Assembly (NCBI GenBank): GCA_002373205.1
Contig: DFJV01000142.1
Location: 1 to 53,258 of the forward strand
Source: Treponema sp. UBA3662
GTDB lineage: Bacteria; Spirochaetota; Spirochaetia; Treponematales; Treponemataceae
DNA: 53,258 bases
Direction: 5' to 3'
The translations under genes and the position numbers were made by a program. The notes below the pieces were generated by a model that saw only the letters and a list, made by a program, of their open reading frames with translations, was not told where the DNA came from and made no database searches. The stretch's first letter is position 1; each line of letters starts with the position of its first letter. Shown piece by piece: positions 1 to 6,725 of this stretch.

Positions 1-305
1 ACAGCGTTGAAGTCTGGCACAATGGGGAACTGGCCGGCGGTTTTTACGGGGAACTTTTTGGAAGCGTTTTTTGCGGCGAAAGCATGTTCACCAAAGAAAG
101 CGACAGCGCAAAGAGCGCATTCGTTATTTTTGCAAGAGCCTTTTTTGCCTGCGGAGGAAAACTCATAGACAGCCAGGTCTACACAGACAACATAGCCCGC
201 TACGGAGCCAAAAACATAAGCCGCGACGCATTCCTAAGGCTAGAAAAGGAATACCTCTCCAAGCCCCTAACCGCAGACATACAAAATTTTTTCCCTAAGA
301 AATAG
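1..305 (+). CDS. aat: Leucyl/phenylalanyl-tRNA--protein transferase, C-terminal part
   Basis: The frame is open from base 3 to the TAG at 303-305; the start lies outside the window. The product transfers Leu or Phe from aminoacyl-tRNA to the N-terminus of proteins carrying basic N-terminal residues, the step that creates N-degrons. Family-typical features seen are VEVWHNGELAGGFYGELFGS, then GESMF at about residue 25, and KLIDSQV followed by a G-A-K-N-ISRDAFL stretch. These match the conserved C-terminal half of Aat. The N-end rule link is noteworthy because clpS and clpA, which read Aat-made N-degrons, lie in the same window at 35.8-38.8 kb. Confidence 0.9.
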   Translation, partial: SVEVWHNGELAGGFYGELFGSVFCGESMFTKESDSAKSAFVIFARAFFACGGKLIDSQVYTDNIARYGAKNISRDAFLRLEKEYLSKPLTADIQNFFPKK

Positions 306-360
306 TTTTATACATTTCAGTATTTTTTACAACTAATGATATTAGGAAATAAACAAGACT

Positions 361-593
361 GGGTTCTTAGGCATATCGCGATACGTTGAGCGATATGGCC
401 CTAAGCCGTGCCGGATGAAACGGTAGCAAGGCGTTCCGCTGAAGAGGGGTTTAAGGGGAACTTGCAACGAAGTTTCCAGCAGGGAAAACCCTCGCTCGCT
501 TGAAGTTTCACTGCGAAAACGGAGTAGGCAACTTTTTTAACGTTAAAAAAGTTGCCTCCCCTTAGCTTTGGGGTACAAGGGAACCCCCTTGAA
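361..593 (+). repeat. Dispersed repeat family A, copy 1
   Basis: This non-coding element of about 230 bp fills the gap between aat and the ACT gene. An inverted, clearly homologous copy lies at 48511-48721. Landmarks are GGGTTCTTAGGCATATCGCG at the left end, a hairpin of CATATCGC and GCGATATG (372-397), the shared core ACTTGCAACGAAGTTTCCAG, and a perfect 28-bp palindrome at 528-555 centred on AACGTT. Copy 1 carries about 29 extra bases (around 493-521) absent from copy 2. No start or conserved reading frame supports a protein. Confidence 0.85.
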
Positions 594-599
594 ATAATT

Positions 600-869
600 T
601 TAGATGCGATGCATCTCAGAGAAAACCTTCTCGTTCATCACGTTCACTTCTACGCCAAGGGAATGTCCTTCCTCCGTAAGCTCGGTGCGAACCTGGTCAA
701 TGGCAAGGTCTGCCGCGGAAAAGTCCACAATCATCATCATAACAAAATTACCGCTAAGAACGGTCTGAGTAATGTCGTCAATATTTATAGAATGTTTTGC
801 AAGGTATGCGGAAACCTTGGCAATAATGCCCATCTTGTCCCCGCCAACTACTGTAATAATCGCTTTCAT
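600..869 (-). CDS. ACT domain-containing protein (UPF0237 type)
   Basis: This small protein of 89 residues is made essentially of one ACT fold, beginning MKAIITVVGGDKMGIIAKVS. Family features seen are the GxDKxGI(I/V)AKVS loop, which forms the effector-binding turn, then the NIDDITQTVLSGNFVMMMIVD strand-helix pattern. ACT domains of this group sense amino acids or other small molecules; the ligand is unknown here. A GGTGA Shine-Dalgarno lies 3 nt before the ATG. It is flanked on both sides by dispersed repeats and transcribed alone toward aat. Confidence 0.85.
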   Translation of the reverse strand: MKAIITVVGGDKMGIIAKVSAYLAKHSINIDDITQTVLSGNFVMMMIVDFSAADLAIDQVRTELTEEGHSLGVEVNVMNEKVFSEMHRI

Positions 870-948
870 AGTTCACCATAATAATGAATTGGGCACACTT
901 TTTCAAGATAGGCTTTTGGACGGTGCTTTTATGGACGAAGTCCTAATT

Positions 949-1068
949 GCTCTACCATTTGTTTTTTGACTAACTCGACAGACACCTCTTTGCGTCACCG
1001 CCGTTCCGCCCTTCGCCTATTCGGCTCATACCGCTTGCGCGGTACTAAAGGGGCTCCATGGCGGCGTA
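949..1068 (+). repeat. Dispersed repeat family C, copy 1
   Basis: This GC-rich block lies between the ACT gene and the 1084 gene. It begins GCTCTACCA and ends CTCCATGGCGGCGTA. The same order of blocks (CTAACTCG, TGCGTCACCGCCGTTCCG, CTCCATGGCGGCGTA) recurs at 19278-19406. An inverted partial copy lies at 49147-49223. The TGCG(T/C)CACCGCC and GGCGGCGTA ends can pair, so the element may fold into a long stem. No coding potential was seen. Confidence 0.75.
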
Positions 1069-1083
1069 TATTTTTCGGGTCTC

Positions 1084-1737
1084 CTATAGCAAAGAAACAA
1101 AGCACATTGCAAAAGAAACAAACTTGATCATTTTACGCTTCCGCGACAAAAGCCCCTCTTCCCGCGAATAAATGAATGAGGGCAGAGTGTATTTTTCCTG
1201 AACCTGTTTGGGAGACGACAAACTCATAATTTTGAATCCATCACTGCCACTATATTCATACACATATTTGCCAGACTCATTGAGACTTTCCAAGGCGTAG
1301 CCGTCCCTGTCATAGCGGGTGCTGCTCACAAACTTTCCATTTTCAAAGAAGGTGATTATATGCTCGTCGCCATCCCTTTCGTAGACGTTACGGTAAACAC
1401 TTCCTGTTTTTAAATCCGAAAGCGTCACCTCAACAATGTCATTTGATATTTTTTTCAATCCACCGCCAGACTTATAATATTCATCAAAAGGCCAGCAATA
1501 TATCTCGAAGCCACCTAATTTTTCATTCTCCAGCTGGGCAAAAGTATCGGGCAGCTTGTTGTTATGTTCATAATACCTTTGCACGCGATGAACCAGCATC
1601 TCTATCTGTCCGGCGGCACATGCAGTCGCAGTCCTCATAAAAGAACAGTCATAATCGTAGCTGTCATAGTCAAAGGACGCAACATGCAAAACAGAAAAAA
1701 ACACCATGCAGGCCACAAGAAAGATTCTTCTATACAC
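1084..1737 (-). CDS. Secreted protein of unknown function
   Basis: The 217-residue product is not recognised as a named family. The start is a GTG with AAGAGG six bases upstream. Residues 1-21 form a Sec-type signal peptide (basic MYRR, then a hydrophobic stretch ending HVAS). A helix follows with a YYEHNNKLPDTFAQLEN pattern, then a run of beta-strand-like segments with GDEHIITFFENGKFVSSTRY. This resembles antitoxin/MORN-like edge strands but no family is assigned. The tail (about 203-217) is hydrophobic. It shares motif order with the secreted protein at 38850 (YY, LP, GKF, Y-D-G-L-E), so the two may be distant paralogues. Confidence 0.6.
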   Translation of the reverse strand: MYRRIFLVACMVFFSVLHVASFDYDSYDYDCSFMRTATACAAGQIEMLVHRVQRYYEHNNKLPDTFAQLENEKLGGFEIYCWPFDEYYKSGGGLKKISNDIVEVTLSDLKTGSVYRNVYERDGDEHIITFFENGKFVSSTRYDRDGYALESLNESGKYVYEYSGSDGFKIMSLSSPKQVQEKYTLPSFIYSREEGLLSRKRKMIKFVSFAMCFVSLL

Positions 1738-1861
1738 TTTTTGCCTCTTGAATATTATTTATCGTCAGCAAAACACATCTTATTATCTTTGTCAACCCAA
1801 AGCAATTGAGGTGTAGAAGGTAAGTGCAAATCTAAATGAAGCTTAGAAAGCATTAACCTAA

Positions 1862-2003
1862 GTGTGTAAGCACTTCCATTCCCGCCGGGAACCGCGCCGA
1901 AAATCCATGGTGCGCGGTAATTGGTGTCTAACTCCCTGCGGTCGTACCGCGCAAAATGGATTTTCGGCACGAACCCCGGCTCCATTCCAGTGCTTCCGCA
2001 CAT
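1862..2003. repeat. Long imperfect inverted repeat (about 142 bp)
   Basis: The arms 1862-1919 and 1945-2003 are mostly complementary. Matching blocks include ATCC and TGGAT around 1903 and 1957, GCGCGGTA against TACCGCGC, and GTGTGTAAGCACTTCCATTC against its near-complement near 1984-2003. The 25-base centre is 1920-1944. A short open frame reads through it on the minus strand but has no Shine-Dalgarno and no recognisable content. The transcript of either strand would form a long hairpin. Together with the family B copy it accounts for most of the 839-base gap 1738-2576. Confidence 0.7.
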
Positions 2004-2149
2004 TGTTTTGCTACATTACATTCCCTGTTTGTTGCACTTACCTTATGCAAGTTCTGAAAAAGGGTAAAAAATAATGCAGGATGCTTTTTACATAGCAATT
2101 ATATGCTAAACTTGAGAATTTAGATTAACACTTATTAATGACAGCCAAA

Positions 2150-2455
2150 ACAATTGAGGTGAAACATAAGGTAGCCGAGCAGACACGGCAGGGATTGGAG
2201 GGGCGGTTGGTTAAAAATTGCATCCGTGCAATTTTTAACCATGAGTTTTCTGCGAAAACTCACATGCTTATTTCATAAACAAACGACGCGCCCTCCTTGG
2301 CGCTGCTTGTTTTACATTTGCCCGGAACCCCGGAAAGCCCACACAAATGGCCTCCTTGCCATTTTTGACGCCTTGTTGCTTTGCTAACAAATGACACGCC
2401 TCCTTGGCGCTATCTGTTTGCAGAAAAATGGCAAGGTGTTCTTTTACTAAGCGTT
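2150..2455 (+). repeat. Dispersed repeat family B, diverged copy
   Basis: This hairpin-rich intergenic block is related to 39338-39670 and 46949-47215. It contains GATTGGAGGGG, a stem AAAATTGCATCCGTGCAATT, an AGTTTTCTGCGAAAACT stem, and repeated short hairpins with a CTCC(T/A)TGG loop such as GACGCGCCCTCCTTGGCGCT. The order of modules is the same as in the other copies but the ends are more diverged. No gene is seen in it. Confidence 0.65.
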
Positions 2456-2528
2456 TGTCAAAAAAAGAAAGTGCCGCAAGAAGATGATAAGAAAAAATTT
2501 GGATTAACGGGCATGGCTTTTTAAGAGG

Positions 2529-2557
2529 TTGAAAATAGGTTTGAATTGATTTAAAAT
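2529..2557 (+). promoter_or_regulatory. Promoter of the PAP2-ybaK pair
   Basis: TTGAAA (2529-2534), a 17-base spacer and TAAAAT (2552-2557) match a housekeeping sigma-70-type promoter. It is followed by the Shine-Dalgarno AGGGAG just before the ATG at 2577. Confidence 0.6.
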
Positions 2558-2576
2558 ATCTTTTAGGGAGATTGAC

Positions 2577-3122
2577 ATGGAAGAAAGCGCACTTCTTTTT
2601 GTTCAGGAACATATACGGCAGGGCTGGCTTGACGGGATTGTTGTCTTTATTACAAAGCTGGGCGACGTGGGATTTTTTTGGATAGCCCTTACGCTTGTGC
2701 TTTTTTGCATAGCCAAGACGCGGAAGACCGGGATTATGTGCCTTACTTCGATTGGAATAATTCATATTGTGAACAACCTTATCATAAAAAATCTTGTTGG
2801 AAGGGTTAGGCCTTACGATGCAATCAGAGAGTTGCAGGCTCTGGTTCCGCCGCTAAGGGATTCGTCTTTTCCTTCGGGACATTCGGCATGTTCATTTGCG
2901 GTTGCGGTTGTTGTGTTCAGAAATCTGCCTAAAAAAATTGGGGTGCCTGTTCTTGTCCTTGCATTTTTGATTTCGCTGAGCAGGATTTATGTTGGCGTGC
3001 ACTACCCCACGGATGTTGTCTGCGGTGCAATTTTTGGAACCCTTTCTGCGTTGGCGGCGGAATTTATTGTTAAGCACTTTGCAAAAAAAATAGAGAGTAA
3101 AAAATCAGGCGGGGAAAATTAA
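2577..3122 (+). CDS. PAP2-family phosphatase (membrane lipid phosphatase)
   Basis: This integral membrane protein of 181 residues carries the three-part PAP2 signature: KNLVGRVRPYD (about 72), PSGHSACSFAV (about 100) and SRIYVGVHYPTDV (about 136). The conserved Lys-Arg-Pro, Ser-Gly-His and Arg-His-Asp catalytic residues are all present. Members dephosphorylate phosphatidate, phosphatidylglycerophosphate or undecaprenyl pyrophosphate at the membrane; the substrate cannot be told here. About five membrane helices are evident. AGGGAG precedes the ATG. The ybaK start lies one base beyond its stop, implying co-translation. Confidence 0.9.
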   Translation: MEESALLFVQEHIRQGWLDGIVVFITKLGDVGFFWIALTLVLFCIAKTRKTGIMCLTSIGIIHIVNNLIIKNLVGRVRPYDAIRELQALVPPLRDSSFPSGHSACSFAVAVVVFRNLPKKIGVPVLVLAFLISLSRIYVGVHYPTDVVCGAIFGTLSALAAEFIVKHFAKKIESKKSGGEN

Positions 3123-3123
3123 T

Positions 3124-3612
3124 ATGAAAAAGACAAATGCCATGCGTATTTTGGACGGACTAAAGATTGCCTATACTGCGCACGAATATGCGGATGACGG
3201 CGAGCATGAACTTGAACGCGGGGCTGCGGAAAAGACTGCGGAAAAGCTTGGCATAGACCCGGCCTGTGTTTTTAAGACGATTGTAATGCAGACGGAAAGC
3301 AAGGAAGTTGTTGTTTTTTGCCAGAGCGCCCTGCACGAGATAAACCTAAAGAAAGCGCGTAACGCTTGCGGTGCAAAGGAAGTTACTCCTGTAAAGCCGG
3401 CAGACCTTCTTGGGCTTACCGGTTACATACGCGGCGGATGTTCTCCGCTTGGAATGAAGAGGAAGTACCGTACTTTTATAGACAGCACTGCCGAAAAGTT
3501 TGAAAAGATTTTTATAAGCGCAGGTCTTCGTGGGGAACAGATAGAACTTGCACCGGCAGACCTTGTAAAAGCCGCCGATGCAGTCCTGTGTGACCTGGTA
3601 CTTGAAGGATAG
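3124..3612 (+). CDS. ybaK: Cys-tRNA(Pro)/Cys-tRNA(Cys) deacylase
   Basis: This 162-residue protein of the YbaK/ProX editing family hydrolyses misacylated Cys-tRNA(Pro) and related species in trans. Features seen are CVFKTIVMQTESKEVVVFCQ (core strand and the conserved Lys of the editing site), EVTPVKPADLLGLTGYIRGG and SPLGMKRKYRTFIDS, all typical of YbaK. The length matches the family. The ATG starts one base after the PAP2 stop, so expression should depend on the same promoter at 2529. The coupling with PAP2 has no obvious functional meaning. Confidence 0.92.
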   Translation: MKKTNAMRILDGLKIAYTAHEYADDGEHELERGAAEKTAEKLGIDPACVFKTIVMQTESKEVVVFCQSALHEINLKKARNACGAKEVTPVKPADLLGLTGYIRGGCSPLGMKRKYRTFIDSTAEKFEKIFISAGLRGEQIELAPADLVKAADAVLCDLVLEG

Positions 3613-3632
3613 TTTTTTAGCGCACCGAATTT

Positions 3633-4907
3633 TTATTTGTCGTCGCTTGGAGTGTACATGCGGGCGTTCTTGACCTTTTGGAGCGTTGCGCTGTCTGTTA
3701 TTTTCTTAACAATCTTTACATAGCGCAGGGCTTTTCCGTCGTAGTAAAAGTCTCCTATTTTGTGGTTCTCAGAGCCACTGCCGTCGTAAAAGGTTCCAAC
3801 TCCTTCAATCTGTATAAAGCCATCTTTGTTAGTGTAAGAATAGGTTTTGCTGACGGTATTAAGGTCGCCAAAATTGCCAGCCAGATGATAACTTGAGCCT
3901 GTCCATGTTACCCTGCCGTTGTTTGCAAAAAGCAGAGTAAAATTACCAGAGAAGAACATATCGGACACGCAGTCGTTGGCTCTTAAATTCCATTTGCCGT
4001 AAAGAGAGCCTGTCTTACTTCCTTTGTCCGTGAGTATTTCGTAGCGGTGATGTTCCTCCGTAACATCGTAGCTGTCGTGGTTAAAAAGACCATCATCATC
4101 TAGAAATGCAATAAGTGTTCCGCCTATATTTTTAAAGCATATTCCGTTTGCAGTCTTGGAGCTTGCGGCATTGTAGTTTACCTTATATTTTTTGATGAGC
4201 GCGGAGTCTGCACTGCTAATAGAAGTCATGTACATCTCGCTTGTACTTGGGAAGTAGACATACTTTTTATTTGCTTCGTCCAAAGCATAGACATCGCCAG
4301 CTTTTGGAGCAAAGGTCGCTGCGGTTGCCTCTGCGGTGGCTTTCTTGGCAGCTTCTTCTGCGGCTTTCTTTGCTGCGGCATCTGCAGCTGTCTTGTCTGC
4401 GGCCGCTTTTTCTGCCGCCTGCTGTTTTGCAAGAGTTTCTGCATCCGCTTTTGCCTTTGCCTCTGCCTCTACGCGGGCAATGTCATCCAAACGCTGCTGC
4501 TTAAGCTTGTCTACCGTAATTCCGCGGGAAGTGTCCGCAACGTAAACAATGAATGTAAAATTGTATATTGAGCAAGATGCGGTTACAGCCGTGTAGCCGC
4601 TCTTTAAACCGGTTATGGTATAGCTTGAAGGGTTTGACGCGCTTTGTGTTACAGAAGCAACGCTGCTGTCATCCACTTTGATTGATACAGGATAGCCGTT
4701 GTCTACAGGGTCGGATGTTGCCGTAAATTCGTAGCGGAGGTTTCCTGTTTTTATATCCATTGGAACTGTTGCAGACTTTCCTGTAAACACTTGGCCATTT
4801 GAAGAAACGATGATTCCCTTCAAATCCTAAATCTGCTTCATTGAAGAACAGCCTGCAAGCGCAAGCAAAAATACCGCCGCTGCAAATAACTTGATTTTAG
4901 TTTTCAT
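3633..4907 (-). pseudogene. Lipoprotein with Ig-like and coiled-coil regions, interrupted by an amber codon
   Basis: Reading from ATG 4907 (AAAGGAG seven bases upstream) gives a textbook lipoprotein leader MKTKIKLFAAAVFLLALAGC followed by SSMKQI. An in-frame TAG at 4829-4827 comes next, then the same frame stays open to 3633. A TTG at 4823 is the next possible start. The downstream part (396 residues) has a bacterial Ig-like Big2 fold (DDSSVASVTQSASNPSSYTI), an Ala/Lys/Glu-rich TolA-like coiled coil (about 106-165) and a C-terminal beta-rich domain. One CAG-to-TAG change would explain the break. Alternatives are a sequencing error, readthrough, or restart at TTG giving a cytoplasmic product. 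Confidence 0.75.
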
Positions 4908-5035
4908 GACGTACTCCTTTCAAATAAAAAGATCGACTATACTAATCGTGTAACACAGAATTTTAAAAAGCATTTGTGTTTGCAAAAAAATTAAGATGAT
5001 TTTTAAATCAAGCAGGGCAGGCAATGGAGGGGCAT

Positions 5036-5071
5036 AAAAAATGGGGGCGATTAACCGACAATCTGCCCCCA
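5036..5071 (-). terminator. Intrinsic terminator of the polA-coaE-SPOR unit
   Basis: On the minus strand GGGGGC and GATT pair with AATC and GCCCCC around a seven-base loop (5043-5070). The stem is followed immediately by a run of six T (5041-5036). It lies 38 bases after the SPOR-protein stop. Confidence 0.85.
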
Positions 5072-5108
5072 AATTCATAAGAATTTATTTTATAGAAGAA
5101 ATACAAGC

Positions 5109-5999
5109 CTATTTTTTTGCCAGAGACTTTCCTGTGTGCACAATCATTGTGTTGCCGGCATTTTTTGCAAAGTAGTCAATCTTGTCTATCTGCTTCTGCC
5201 AGTACTCGGCTTCCGTGCGGGATGTGTAGTCGCCTGCGCGCAAACGGTACTTGAGGGTGCCGGAGTCTTCGTATGTAAAGACTTCGCACTTGATTGACTT
5301 TGCTTCCAACACAGAGCGTGCCTCGTCTGCATTTTTCTTGTTTACAAAAGAGCCAACCTGTACCCAGTAGCGGTCAGGTGACGGGGCAGCCAAGACGGAT
5401 TTTGTGGATGAAGCAGCCTTTTTTGTGCTTGCGCTAGCCGTCTTTTTTGTGCTTGTTGAAGCAGTTGATTTTTTTGTGCTGCTTTCGAGAACCTTGGGCG
5501 TGCTTTTTGCAGCCTTTGTGTTTTCTATTGCCTGGGCTGCAACCTGGTTCTGTGCCTTTACGGAAGAAGCAGATGCAGTGCCTTCTTTTAAGGAGTTCAA
5601 GTCGATTGTTGTGGTTCCATCCTGAATTGCAGATGTTCCGCTTGGAATTTCATAGACATTGGTTGCCCCCTGTGAAATTACCGTTACGCTGTCTGCATGT
5701 GTTATTGAATTTGGGGCTGCCTCTGCCGGTGTTGAATTTCCTGACAAGACTGACGGTGCGGCAGATGAAGCAGAGCCCTGGTTTGCAACCGGCTGCTCGT
5801 CTGCATAGCCATAGCTTGCAGTGTTAGAGGTTAAAGGCTTGTCTTCCGGAATAACCCACATGGATCCGCTGTCTTTCATAGACATTGCCGATGAGTTATT
5901 CTTCTGCGAATTGCCAAAGATAAGAAACGCGGCTCCAATAACCACGCATAAAAAAACTCCCGCTGCAATTAAAATCCATAATGTTCTTTTTTGTTCCAT
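5109..5999 (-). CDS. SPOR-domain membrane protein
   Basis: The 296-residue protein has a short cytoplasmic N-terminus, one membrane segment (about 8-28, LWILIAAGVFLCVVIGAAFL), a long low-complexity Ser/Ala/Thr/Lys periplasmic linker (30-205) and a C-terminal SPOR domain. The domain begins at about 210 (RYWVQVGSFVNKKNADEARS) and contains LKYRLRAGDYTSRTEAEYW. SPOR domains bind glycan strands stripped of stem peptides at division sites, so a role in cell division or wall remodelling is likely. An AGGGGAA Shine-Dalgarno precedes the ATG. It is the last gene of the polA-coaE unit and ends at a terminator. Confidence 0.85.
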   Translation of the reverse strand: MEQKRTLWILIAAGVFLCVVIGAAFLIFGNSQKNNSSAMSMKDSGSMWVIPEDKPLTSNTASYGYADEQPVANQGSASSAAPSVLSGNSTPAEAAPNSITHADSVTVISQGATNVYEIPSGTSAIQDGTTTIDLNSLKEGTASASSVKAQNQVAAQAIENTKAAKSTPKVLESSTKKSTASTSTKKTASASTKKAASSTKSVLAAPSPDRYWVQVGSFVNKKNADEARSVLEAKSIKCEVFTYEDSGTLKYRLRAGDYTSRTEAEYWQKQIDKIDYFAKNAGNTMIVHTGKSLAKK

Positions 6000-6092
6000 T
6001 CGTTTTTTCCCCTGCCGGTAATGGGAACTTCCAAAAACATAAGTCTTTAGAGGCTCACTATTGCATTTGGAATCAGGGCAAGCAAAAGAAAG

Positions 6093-6725
6093 CTAACTTT
6101 CCAAAGCTGCCAGAATCTTAATAATCTTCTTTTCCAAACGCTGTCTGGAACCGGTATTCCATACCCTTTGAATATCGGCATTTGAATTTTGATATTTAGC
6201 AAAAAGGTCTCTTTGGCTTGCAAAACGGTCAAGAATTTTTTTACAGGACATGCCATCTCTTTTTCTGGCACGGAAATAGCGCATTATTAGGGGTGCATCA
6301 ACATAGATAATGAATTGAACTTGGCTTAAAATGTCAGGGGTTTTGTAGAGGACTGCCGCATTTATTACCACGCCGGGAATGGAGGAGTCTTTTTGTTTTT
6401 CCTCTATAAATTCCCTGATGATGCGCTCGGTTTCCGGGTAGACTATGGATTCAAGCTCCCGCAAAAGCTGGGGGGAAGAAAAGACCACTTCGCCCAGTGC
6501 CCTGCGGTTTACGCTTCCGTCTTGATTTTTTAGAACTATGCCATTTTTTTGGGCCTTCCCTGCAAAGCGCTCAAAAATCTTTTCCCTGGCATTTTCCACG
6601 GCTCTATGCCCCGCAATGTCTGCGTCTATGCAGGCGTAGCCCCTTTGCTCAAGGATTGAAGCCGCAGCATTTTTTCCTGCCGCCATTGGGCCTGTTACGC
6701 ACAAAATCAATGGAACTGCCCCCAT
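6093..6725 (-). CDS. coaE: Dephospho-CoA kinase
   Basis: This 210-residue enzyme phosphorylates dephospho-CoA at the 3'-OH, the last step of coenzyme A synthesis. The P-loop is GPMAAGKNAA (about 12), with Asn where most members have Ser or Thr. CIDADIAGHRAV (about 33) is the DAD motif of the CoA site. VVINAAVLYKT and FIIYVDAPLIMRYFRARKRDGMS (lid region) are family-typical. The start overlaps the end of polA by 19 bases, with GGAAAG just upstream, so the two are translationally linked. The same adjacency is common in bacteria. Confidence 0.92.
   Translation of the reverse strand: MGAVPLILCVTGPMAAGKNAAASILEQRGYACIDADIAGHRAVENAREKIFERFAGKAQKNGIVLKNQDGSVNRRALGEVVFSSPQLLRELESIVYPETERIIREFIEEKQKDSSIPGVVINAAVLYKTPDILSQVQFIIYVDAPLIMRYFRARKRDGMSCKKILDRFASQRDLFAKYQNSNADIQRVWNTGSRQRLEKKIIKILAALES

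Noticed and set aside
1755..2003. 82-residue minus-strand frame in the 1.7-2.0 kb gap
   Set aside because: It lies across the arms of an imperfect palindrome, has no ribosome site and shows no recognisable motif.
2268..2765. 165-residue minus-strand frame
   Set aside because: Half lies antisense to the PAP2 gene and half inside the family B repeat; it has no promoter or ribosome site.
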